The notes under the pieces are model-generated. The model ran no database searches. It worked only from the letters and a program-made list of their open reading frames with translations, and was not told the DNA's origin. 64,000 nt of DNA from Vespula vulgaris. Its lineage: Eukaryota > Arthropoda > Insecta > Hymenoptera > Vespidae. The stretch covers positions 4,180,001-4,244,000 of the forward strand of contig NC_066592.1 in the NCBI RefSeq assembly GCF_905475345.1. Reading direction: 5' to 3'. The position numbers and the translations under genes were made by a program. Within the stretch, counting starts at the first letter, position 1. Each line of letters begins with the position of its first letter. This document shows, in pieces, positions 26,701 through 36,128 of this stretch.

Positions 26701-27270
26701 TTATTATTTTTTTTTTTTTTAAGCGAAAACCCTTTAATAATAATTAATTACAGATTCGACTTCACCTAACTCCTCTCACTTTTTTTTTCTTATCGCGATA
26801 GATCAACGAATCGATATCTCGATCTTCGATCGCGACGATCGTTCGTATTTGGCGCCCAAATTTTTCTTGATCGATAATTGATTTTTTTCTTTCTTTTTTT
26901 TTCAGATAGCCATTTATTTAGAGAAAAAAGAGCGCGAGATATGTCTACGTAATACGTTTTTATCTATCGTTTATGCATCTTGTAACGATACACGAGTTTT
27001 TCGAGTTAAAAATAAGCTAGGTTTCTCTTCTTTTCTTTTTTTTTTTGTAGTTTTCCTTTTCGTTTACGACTTGATGTCATCTTTTTGATAACAAATGTGT
27101 GTTCGTTCTTTTTGTCTTTCTCTCTCTCTCTCTCACACACATACACTCTTTACATACATCCAATTTTACGTTTCATCTTTCTCACTCCTTCTCGTTTTAA
27201 ACGCGTATCTTGCATTCCGATATTTCTCTTTTTCTCTCTCTTTCCGCAAATTATCGGATAAAAGAAGATT
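22778..27270. other. LanB1 upstream region and channel-gene 3' flank, no coding exon seen
   Basis: The part next to LanB1 (22.8-23.4 kb) is AT-rich. It is followed by dense pyrimidine tracts (about 23499-23529, 23738-23771 and 23814-23880) with GC-richer DNA between them. A GC-rich patch at 24090-24240 is the best promoter or first-exon candidate for LanB1. From 24.3 to 27.2 kb the sequence is AT-rich with scattered poly-T and CT runs. Minus-strand poly(A) signal candidates for the channel gene (TTTATT on plus) lie near 26694 and 26913. Confidence 0.4.
24090..24240 (-). promoter_or_regulatory. Candidate LanB1 promoter / non-coding first exon
   Basis: This is the only GC- and CpG-richer, non-repetitive patch within 2 kb upstream of the LanB1 5' UTR acceptor. 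On the minus strand it carries an initiator-like TCAGTG (24209-24214) in the context CGTTTCAGTGGAAAG. No matching splice donor was pinned down. Assignment to LanB1 is inferred from position and orientation only. Confidence 0.25.
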
Positions 27271-29949
27271 TTAAATATATTCAGCAAACATTATCCAATA
27301 AGTGACGTTCAATACAGCGAAAAGAAAAGGAAAGAAAACACGTGAGACCCGATCGATGTTCAAGGCCCTCATTCTTGCTTTCTGAGCCGGTGTTGGTCCT
27401 GGTGGTGGACCTGAATTCGACTTCTGCGATCGACCGGACAACAACATTGCATTTTCCTGCGTGACAACGATCACAACTTGAACCACCGCCAAGAAGACGT
27501 CTCTCCTGTGCCTCGGAGCTTTCTCGCGAAGATCGCGTGTAAATTAAAAGAAATGAAAAGAAAATAAATAAATAAGATTATATGAAAAGAAAACATATAA
27601 GTTATTTTCTATACATTTTTGATTTTCACAAACACTGAATCACAATTTAGTCAAGCACTTTTTCAAACATTATACTTACTTATTAATAAACGAAAGTGAA
27701 GTATAATCTAAACAAATTCTTTAGTAAAAATTATAAATACGAAAACTTATGAAATGTATAAAGTTATTTAGCAGTAAACGTACATTATTAACCCTTTGCG
27801 GTCTTATTATACATAACGAACTCTTTAATTAAAAAAATCGAAAAGAAAAAGATATGAGATACTCAAAAACTTTCTATGTTTACAACTTGAAAAATATAGG
27901 TGTAATATTTGCTTGGAAACACATACAATATTGTAATAACAACGTACCAATTACCATAAAAGATAAATCTAGTATAAAAACCATAATTGAATGAAATGTC
28001 TATGAGAAAACAAACACAACAAAATTATAGAAAAGTCATTCATTGATGTTATGCTTGACGTTAAGAATAAAATAATTGATGTTATGAATAAAGTATCAAA
28101 AACAGTTGGTAGACCGCAAAGGGTGAATAAATTGTTTCTCCGAGGCACAGAAGTCGTCGTCTTTTAATAAAACAATCTTCACCATAAGGCGTTACCTTAG
28201 TTGCAATATCGAAGATTTTATCAAGTTTAGCAGAGTCGGCAGCGCTAGAAGATGGCGGTGCCGGAGGTGGTGGTGGTTTTGCTGCCGGCGCATCGGAATC
28301 ACCGAGAACGATGTTTACCAAACAATATTCCATCAACGCCATGAACACGAATATCGTGCAGACCGACATAAAGGCATCGACAGCTTTTAAATAGGAGACC
28401 GGTGGTAAAGAGGCTTGACTCTTCGCGTGTTGAGTCGATAAGGTCAGCAACGATGTCACTCCTAAGGTCACTCTGGCTGGTGCAGCTTCTGGTTTGATCC
28501 AAAATGAGACCCACTGTAAAATAAATAAATATGTTCTCTCTTTTTCTTTCTATCTCTCTATCTGTAATCATATTGTCCTGTTTCATATCCTCTTTTCTTT
28601 TTCTTTAGTTAACACCTTATATGCGGAATATTTTTCAAAAGTTAACTTACTATAGTTAATTATTCTTAGCAAAGTTTCGATAAAGTAAACACCCCATATA
28701 AGGTGTTAATAGTTTCTTTTTTATTCTGTTTTTTCTTTCTTTCCATAAGATCATGACTTACCGACATGATTACGATTAAACACGTGGGAACATATGTATG
28801 AAAGAGATAATAACCGAGTCGTCGTTTCAATACGAATACCACTTCCAAGCAGGTGAAGTTACCTGAAAATAAAAGGTTCCTTTGTTTATTCCTTATATGT
28901 ACGTATAATGTATATTTATTGTATGTATATATAAGTATATGCAAAATATATGATAGAGTCGGGTAAGTTGGTAATATATTTAGAAAATCGATAATCTAAA
29001 GGACGGTGTCATCCTTTCAAATATAGTTTCAAAAGGGTCGAGGTTAGTTAGAGAGAAGCTATTATTGAATACGTCTACTTTTCGAATTAATGAAATTCAT
29101 CAATTATGTTTGAGTTTCTCTAAGAATAGTTTAACATATTTATTTTTTAATGTAAAAGTAAAACAAGCCATTTTCTTGACGAATCTTCAAAAAATTATAA
29201 ATAAGAATTAGGAGATATGTTAAACAAAATGTAATGAATCAGACCAGTATAATTTTAGAGAAAATAAGAATTAAGTATAAAAAATATATTTTCAATTTTT
29301 GCAAACGTTCGTAAAATTTGATTATCTCGTAAGAGTAACAGCAATGATTAGAAAAAACATATCACTCGTGATGCTTTTAGATTATTTATCCTACAATTTC
29401 ATAAACGTCAATTTTCATTACTTTCATTCTCATTAATTCGTTTTTCTGTTAGAGATGGTAGTATAATATCCATTCAATTTTTATGCATGGATTCTTCCTA
29501 ATTTCTCGTATAAAAAGATGCCATTGAATGGAATCAAATTTATCCTCGATGTTTAATCGTACAAGCGTACGTACGCATGACACGATACTTTGCTTTCAAA
29601 AACCGAATCAAAGAAGCTTATTCAAATCACTTACCAGTGGAATAGACTTGCGTGCAGTCAGCCGTATAGTTCTTCACGAGCTGTAATTGGGGCAATTCTA
29701 TGTTCTCATCGACAACAAGTGGTACATCGGGATCCCATTGGAAGATCATTTCATCCGTCGTGTGAGACACTGTTGACCGAGTTGTTTTGTCCTTGTCAAA
29801 ACGTAAGCATTCACACTATCGGCTAAATATGGCGCGGACGATCTCTTTTTCTTTTTTTTGAGTATCATTTTTCTTTAAGATATTTTTTCTTTTTTTTTAT
29901 TCGAGTAGCGTGGATATTTCTTTCGCGAACTATTCATGCAAGATAGAAA

Positions 29950-29984
<35 letters not shown>

Positions 29985-30887
29985 ATCTCTTTGTCTCTAT
30001 GTAATTTCTTTGAACGAATATTAGCGAACGTATTAGCGATGCGCTTACTGAAAGATGCAATTTCGTTGATAAACTTCTACAGATATCGACTATTACTCAC
30101 GGCTCTCCATTTGCAGTTTACACTCCTGCGTGTCGTGCGGATAAATCAAGAAGTTCATAGCGCAAGAGAGCTTTAATGTCAATCTGTAAGTATCGTAGCA
30201 AGATCGTTGAACGTAAAGTTTTTTCTTATGTTTTATATTTTGTTTTTAACGATCAAGTTAACTATGTCAAAGATGTAAGAACTTTTGTTTTACGTACTTC
30301 ACCATATATAGGATAGTTTTGTCTTTGTAGAGCCAGAGATAATGATTTGGTATCGTCATCGTCTGAAAGGTCACCGATTTGGCATTCTTGAAAAAGGAAT
30401 CAGGTCGCCACATGTTCTTCAGCCAGTCGACTTCTAATAATCTTCAATTCCGTTCAAGAGGTTTTCGTTTATAGGAGCAATTTTTTCACGATTATCTATT
30501 TATCCTTACAATTTTTGAAGAATTAATTAATTAATCGTATACCTATACTCCGAAGTCATATTCTCTGGTAGTCTCAGTCTGTTGTCCTTCCACGTTTGAG
30601 CAAAAAATATGTCCGCAGCGTAGGTCTGTAAATTATTTTATATCTTTCTCTTGTCCTCTGTAGGTATTATCGTCTTTCAATGGACATTGTCAATATTTGA
30701 AGAAGACACATTATCAATGGGATAAGAGAAAATCGTACTTACCATTGAATTTTCATCGATCGAATCGAGACCCATTACGGTGACGTGAAAATAGACGACG
30801 GTTGCTTGTCCATCTTTTTTCGGTGGTCTCATTTTATCGTAAAGTTTTGGATCCTCCGGTAGAAGATCGAAGAATTCTAAGCTTCTC
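27271..30887 (-). CDS. Cys-loop ligand-gated chloride channel subunit, orphan CG12344-like (N-terminal exons missing)
   Basis: Eight exons join in phase: 30743-30887, 30543-30625, 30298-30441, 30101-30183, 29635-29769, 28762-28862, 28196-28513 and 27271-27522. They give about 419 aa of a pentameric channel subunit. The signature Cys-loop is C-AMNFLIYPHDTQE-C (13 residues between Cys). A second loop-C cystine (CTQVYSTGNFTC) is typical of Gly/Glu/His-gated chloride channels. M1 is HTYVPTCLIVIMSWVSFWI. PAR precedes M2 (PARVTLGVTSLLTLSTQ) and indicates anion selectivity. M3 is SVCTIFVFMALMEYCLVNIV. The M3-M4 loop is short and Pro-rich, and M4 ends IMFAEYI. The sequence resembles the pHCl/HisCl/CG12344 branch, not Rdl or GluCl; CG12344 is my best subclass guess. 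The signal peptide and the first part of the extracellular domain lie upstream and were not found. The last exon's acceptor is weak (..cgcgag, about 27523), so that junction is uncertain by some codons. Confidence 0.87.
27506..28150 (-). repeat. 13-bp exon/intron inverted complement around the channel's last intron
   Basis: CTGTGCCTCGGAG at 27506-27518 (start of the last exon, minus-strand transcript) is the exact reverse complement of CTCCGAGGCACAG at 28138-28150, in the intron just after exon 28196-28513. Similarity continues weakly on one side. In the transcript the two arms can pair, enclosing most of the intron and sequestering the last exon's 5' end. Confidence 0.5.
27792..28123. mobile_element. 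332-bp TTAA-associated miniature inverted-repeat element (piggyBac-like MITE)
   Basis: Perfect 13-nt terminal inverted repeats, CCCTTTGCGGTCT at 27792-27804 and AGACCGCAAAGGG at 28111-28123, bound an AT-rich, non-coding interior. The left flank is TTAA (27788-27791). The right flank is TGAA (28124-28127), one substitution from TTAA. CCC-starting termini inside a TTAA duplication are the hallmark of piggyBac-superfamily elements. It has no transposase, so it would be non-autonomous. It lies in the last intron of the chloride-channel gene. Confidence 0.7.
28613..28705. mobile_element. 93-bp TTAA-flanked palindromic mini-element
   Basis: CACCTTATATGCGG (28613-28626) and CCCCATATAAGGTG (28692-28705) are inverted copies with one mismatch, and both ends are flanked by intact TTAA (28609-28612 and 28706-28709). 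The interior is about 65 bp of AT-rich DNA. It lies in the intron between channel exons 28762-28862 and 28196-28513, only 0.5 kb from the larger TTAA element but with different termini. Confidence 0.6.
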
Positions 30888-33800
30888 CTGAAAGAAACAT
30901 TTTTTTTCGTTTCGGCACTATTTCTTTTCAATTTTGATACGAGGATTATTTGATGCATGAGAAACTTTACGGAATTTGATATATATTTGAAAAAAGAAAA
31001 AATAACTAAAAAAATTGGTCAATATAGAAAGTACAAAAAAAAAAAAAGATAAAGACGTCCCTCGATAACTATCGAATTTTTAAAGTTATCTCGAAAGAAA
31101 AGAAAAAGAAAACACTGCTCAAACTTTGATCTTGGAGCACATCCGAACGCGAAGTGGTTGGTCGTTAAAGTCTCCCGTAAGCACTCCATCTTGATAATAT
31201 TTAGCACATCACACCAGCTTGATCGATCGAACCGATTCTATATCAAAATAATACGAACTAGTCGTTTGTTATATTAAATTTTTAAATATTTTTCTATTTT
31301 CTTTCACTGTAACTTTTCAGAACTATGTATTTAGAAGAAAATCAGATCGATCGATGTGTCGTAGATTCATCACAGTTTCACATGCTATCGTATTTAATAT
31401 TCGATCGAATTATACTCCATGCTCGGCTAAACAACGAGAGTTTTTTTATCATCGACGATGAAATATCCTCAAAAACGTCGATCTTACTGTGCATCTGCGG
31501 TGCGGTCCAGTAGCAAAAGAAGAAGAAGAAGAAACGTGGAGAGGATTGCGGAAGTCATGCCTCTTCCGTGTGCTCCTTCCGTCGACATTCTTTCTTTATC
31601 CTTCAATGCATCCTTTCGTACGATTTTTCAAAACGTTTTTTGTAGTATCGTCGAAGGGATATTAGGGATGAAGAAAAGGGAGGAGGGGAAAGAGAGAGAA
31701 AGGGAATAGAGAGGGAAGAAGACGAGGACAAAAACAAAGTTAGAAACAAAGGATGATAAGAGAGAGAGAGAGAGAGATGTGAATTTGTGCCAGTCCGGAA
31801 CCAGGTCCGGTTAGTGGCTCGTACCACTTTCCGATGGCTATTCTCTGATTCGCGAGAACGTGCAACCGACGACTGACTCCTTCGAACGACTTTGCAGAGC
31901 CTGCAAAATCTTCCATTCTCGTGATCTACCGAGATGTGGAGGTGGTAGAGAGCATTGGTGTTGGTGATGATAGTTGGTGGTGGTGGTAGTGGTAGTGGTG
32001 GTGTTGGTAGTGGTGGTAGTGGTGGACCAGTTGCACCCCTTTGCATCGTTTTCACCCCTTCTTCTACGTCGCAAATAGAGGACCAGTTGAGAAAAGAGGG
32101 GGTAACTCTCGCTCGTGACGTGCACGGAAACACGTTGGAAAGGGTCGAGAGTACCACGGAGGATTGCGAGACGAAAGAAGTGGTGGTAATCCCTCGGAGT
32201 ACCTGTGCCCATGGCCCATGACAACCTCGACGACGATAACTACGACAACTACGACGACGACGACGACGGAGATGACGACTATACGATTCTGTTCCAATGC
32301 GGTAGTATCCTTGCTTTATGTCGTAATCGTGCACACCCTCCTCGACAGGTCGTCCTGATAATCGTTCCAACATTTCTTCCCTTTTCTCTTTCTTACCTCG
32401 CCATCTTTCTTTTAACCCTTTTTTCTCTCTCTTTCTTTTCTTTTTCTTTCCTTTCTTCTTATCTCTTTTATTGATAGAATCCTATTTTTTATATTTTACT
32501 GATATACAATGATATTTTTAACCCTCTTAATCAGCGACTACTTTTTTATCGGTCGTTGTATGCGAGTATCATGTTAATTTCTGTATTTTAATTATTTCAC
32601 GCACGATCCTTCTACTTAATGATAATTTTATAAAAAAAAGTAATTTGCGTTTACATTTTATTTTGTCAACTTTTCTATTATTATTTATTTATACAGACAC
32701 GAATGATATATTTAATGATTATATTCAAATATAAAAAAATGTATCTACGAAAAAGATGTAATTTTTTTCGTATGTTCTTTACTAAATATGAAGATACACG
32801 ATTCGAAAAGTTACTGAAGCAATTATCTCTTAATCATAGTGATTACTGTTCGTTTAATGAGACCCATAGGACTCTAGATAATAATATCGTATTAAGCTCG
32901 TTGATTTAATGATTATATTTTCGTATTCTCTATAGAAAACGAGATATGTATTGAACGTTAATTCGATACATTGTAACATTACAAATTAATGATCAAGTAA
33001 TTAATGAGAATAGACTTTATATTGCGTCATCTTTGATATAAAATCGTACGATAGATATTGCACACACACACACATATCTATAAATAATATAAAGTATATA
33101 AATAAGTTTCGTTCTATTGTGTAAATATGTATTATCTATACAAAGTGATTTCTTGGTTCTTCTTTGAACTAATGAAAACAAATCCACAATAACCCGTTGA
33201 AATTTATTAAGAAACTGAATTATTATAATCTATAGGAAATGATAAGCCAAATTTGTTAATTTCAATGATATTTAAAGGAAAAATAATATTGTATGTTTGT
33301 TACGTTTTATTTTATCATCTGTAGTGTAAACTAGATTATAAAAGTATATAATTTCTTTTTTTGGAATTCCTAACAATCTACATAATTTTCTCGAGCTTTG
33401 GAACATAAAAAAATTATTACAAAAAGAAAAAAAAATCTAAAATCTCGTTTCATATATTTTATCGTCTATAAAACTAAATAATAATTATACATGCACACTT
33501 TTTGTTAATAAATCCCTAACACGCTTCACACACAGTTTCCCTGATGTTTCCTTTTCCTCACGTTTCTTTTCTCCCTTTTTTTAAATCCCTCAAGGATCAA
33601 CTTAAGAAAGAAAATTCCTTTGTTTCTTGGAAATTTTTTTCGCACTGCGCCAATGCATACCCTTCCCTAGCGAGGTGAAAGTATCGTGTTCCTCAGGGGT
33701 GATATGTTTTAAATCGTTCAGCGGCTAAACAGCATCGATTAGAGCGTAGTCAGTGAATACGAAGAGATTCGGAGGAAAACGTGCTAGAACGAGAGAATGG

Positions 33801-34318
33801 AAGGGACGAAGAGGAGGATAGAAAAGAGGGAGAATGGGAGGGTGGGAGAAGGAAGGTAGTCTATCAGAGAGAGAAAGAAAGAGAGAAATATAGTCGATGA
33901 CGAACGGGGAAGAGGAAGAAGACGGTCCTCCTCTTTCTCCTCTTATCCAACCCTCTTCTCGCAAACCCTTCTTCAGGGAGGCGCTAACTACCGCGCTATT
34001 TGAAGAAAACGTCGTCGTCGTTTCTCTCTCTTTCTTTCTCTCATCGTTCGATATATCGACCCTCGAAAATTGTGCCGCGAACAGGAAGCTATGTGTCGTT
34101 CGTATCGTGGAGTGGCCACCGTTCGAGAAGCTATGCTTATATGCATATAGACAATATATAGATATATATTGTGTATATAGATTGACGACGTTGGTAACTA
34201 TGGTTGCAAAGACATACGTTTCTCGCGATCGTTTTCATTCGTTTATATATACTACAAGATATTTTGAATATTTCTTCGCATTGAAATATTGATATTCGAA
34301 TGAGAAAAATTATAAGAG

Positions 34319-34349
<31 letters not shown>

Positions 34350-36036
34350 ATGTGTATAAATATGTCTACTTTTGATTTAATATAATTAAAGTATTAAATT
34401 GAATAATTATGATATATTAAAAATTATGAAAAAATAAAATGAGAAAAAATATTTAAGTGGAAAGCGCTTCTGTTCGATTCAATCTTCTAAGAAATGATAA
34501 TTTGGTACTTGAATATTTCGAGAGTGAGTATATGTATATCATTTGCGAGATATACTTTATCTCGCGTAAAATTTAAGGGATTTCTTATTTTATTCGTTTA
34601 ATGCACGCGAAATTTCAGCGAAAGAAAGAGAAAGAGACAAAGACAGAGACAGACAGAGAGAGAGAGAGAGAAAGAGAGAGAACATCTTTCTGTTTCTAGG
34701 CAAGTAGGTACTTTATTAGTAGCACGTACTTTATTATTTCTGGAAGCGTAGCGAACGTCATCGTCACATCGATTTCGTGGTAACGAACCATCGAGAGCAC
34801 CTTCTTCTTCTGGTTCTTCTTTCGAGCTCGACAATCAGGTCATTGGGCCTGCAAGACCACTGGGGGAATCGCGAAACGCCGGAAGCGTACTCGAGCTGCT
34901 CCTTCAAGAATCTGTTCCTCGTCACATTCCGTTCTGGCAACGAGCGATGGCTAACTACGTCATAGTTAAAAAAAAAAAAAGGAAAAGAAAAAGAAAAAGA
35001 AAAAGAAAAGGAAAAAGAAAAAAAAGAAAAGAACGACGTCATGTGTTTTCACTCTATATACGTATAATATATATATGTATATTTATATACATGCCTATAT
35101 TATATATGTACGTATATAAAAAAATAGATTTTGAAAGATAAAAAATTTTTTGTTTGTTTGTTCTATTGACTTATAATTATTTATTAGTATTTATGTTTGT
35201 TTGTGAAAAAAAAAAAATATATATATATATATGTAGTGACGATTTTTTATATTTCAGAATCAATTTCTTAATATATATACGTATAATATTATATATAAAT
35301 ATATAGATTTGTTATATTAGATGATGTGTTCCCCTTGAAAAATTTGGCGATCCTTTTAGCAACCGTTGCCGAATCTTATTCCAATTTTCCACTCGTCTTC
35401 GATTCAACGTTTGCATGTCAAGACATTCCGAATGCTGCCAAGTTCTTTTTTATATATGTATACTCGTATGTATAATTCCAAATGAATGTCTGGAAAATGT
35501 ATGTATGTAATTATTCGTTACATTTTCAATAGTTCAGTTCGTTTTACTTAGTATTATTCACTTTTCGCGCTACCATTCATTATCGCATAAAAAAAGAATA
35601 ATAAAGTAGCGAAGTAAAAGTAACATTTATGATCAAAAATTAAAGGTGCGTAACATCCTTAGATAAAACTATTTTCAATATCTCTCTCTCTCTCTCTCTC
35701 TCTTTTTAATAACATTATTTATAACATTGTAAGATTACAAGAATTCCATTCTTTACGATTAATAACTTTATCGATATATATTATTACATATCATATTTAT
35801 TACCATTAAGAAGAAATTAGAAACGTGCGAATATAAAATTTCATCGAAATTGTGTGGCAAGTCCTTCGAACATCGTGCTGCATTAAACATCCTCTCATTC
35901 GATAAAGATTATCTTCGTTAGATTATCGCGTTATCGAATCGAAATATCCCCCTTCGTTTCCCTCGTCCACCTCTTTCCTTCGTCCTCCCAGATTCCACGG
36001 AGAACAAGATAGGAAGATTGAAAAAATCGAACTTAC
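30888..36036. other. Upstream region of the channel gene; no confirmed exon
   Basis: The missing N-terminal channel exons should lie here or further right, but no exon with good splice sites and a recognisable signal peptide was found. A GC-rich segment at about 31500-32380 holds long overlapping ORFs on both strands and triplet repeats. The remainder is AT-rich with microsatellites, including (AG)n at about 34645-34680, a (GAAAAA)n-type purine run at 34968-35028 and (CT)n at about 35684-35703. Confidence 0.35.
31500..32380. other. GC-rich, CpG-containing island with triplet repeats
   Basis: Base composition rises sharply against the AT-rich neighbourhood. The segment contains a GGT/AGT triplet array (31973-32026) and a GAC array (about 32229-32278). 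Several overlapping ORFs on both strands stay open (the longest is minus 31603-32373), as expected when GC content removes stop codons. The ORF with repeats translates to low-complexity protein, so I treat this as a likely promoter or 5' UTR island and not as a gene. Confidence 0.3.
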
Positions 36037-36103
36037 CTCGACTAACCAGCGCGAAGTGTACCGGGGCTCTCTTCAAACAATCGCTTACAAGACTAGGTGG
36101 CAT
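36037..36103 (-). CDS. Candidate first coding exon (22 codons) with strong splice donor
   Basis: An ATG at 36103 opens MPPSLVSDCLKRAPVHFALV, then S-R, and the exon ends at a near-perfect donor (GAG|GTAAGT on the minus strand) at 36036-36037, in phase 1. A TGACGTCA palindrome lies 17 nt before the ATG. The gene it belongs to is unknown. The orientation would allow it to be a distal 5' exon of the chloride-channel gene, but its phase does not match that gene's first visible exon directly, so another exon would have to lie between. Confidence 0.25.
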
Positions 36104-36120
36104 TTACGTCAAAGACTTGA

Positions 36121-36128
36121 TGACGTCA
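36121..36128. promoter_or_regulatory. Perfect CRE palindrome TGACGTCA
   Basis: This full-length cAMP-response element palindrome (CREB/ATF site) lies next to the candidate first exon. Promoter-proximal placement supports function, but 8-bp matches also arise by chance. Confidence 0.35.

Noticed and set aside
28082..28195. Read-through of the channel exon into the intron (VTPYGEDCF... to a stop)
   Set aside because: The exon has a proper GTAACG donor at its end and the true M4 is encoded in the next exon; retained only as a possible intron-retention product.
31603..32373. 256-codon minus-strand ORF in the GC-rich island
   Set aside because: It opens on a TTG, is low in complexity and contains translated triplet repeats. 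Overlapping ORFs on both strands are also open, so its length is explained by GC content.
34777..34965. 62-codon plus-strand ORF with a signal-peptide-like start (MVTNHREHLLLLVLLSSS)
   Set aside because: The opposite strand is open across the same GC-richer patch, and no splice sites or homologous motif support either.
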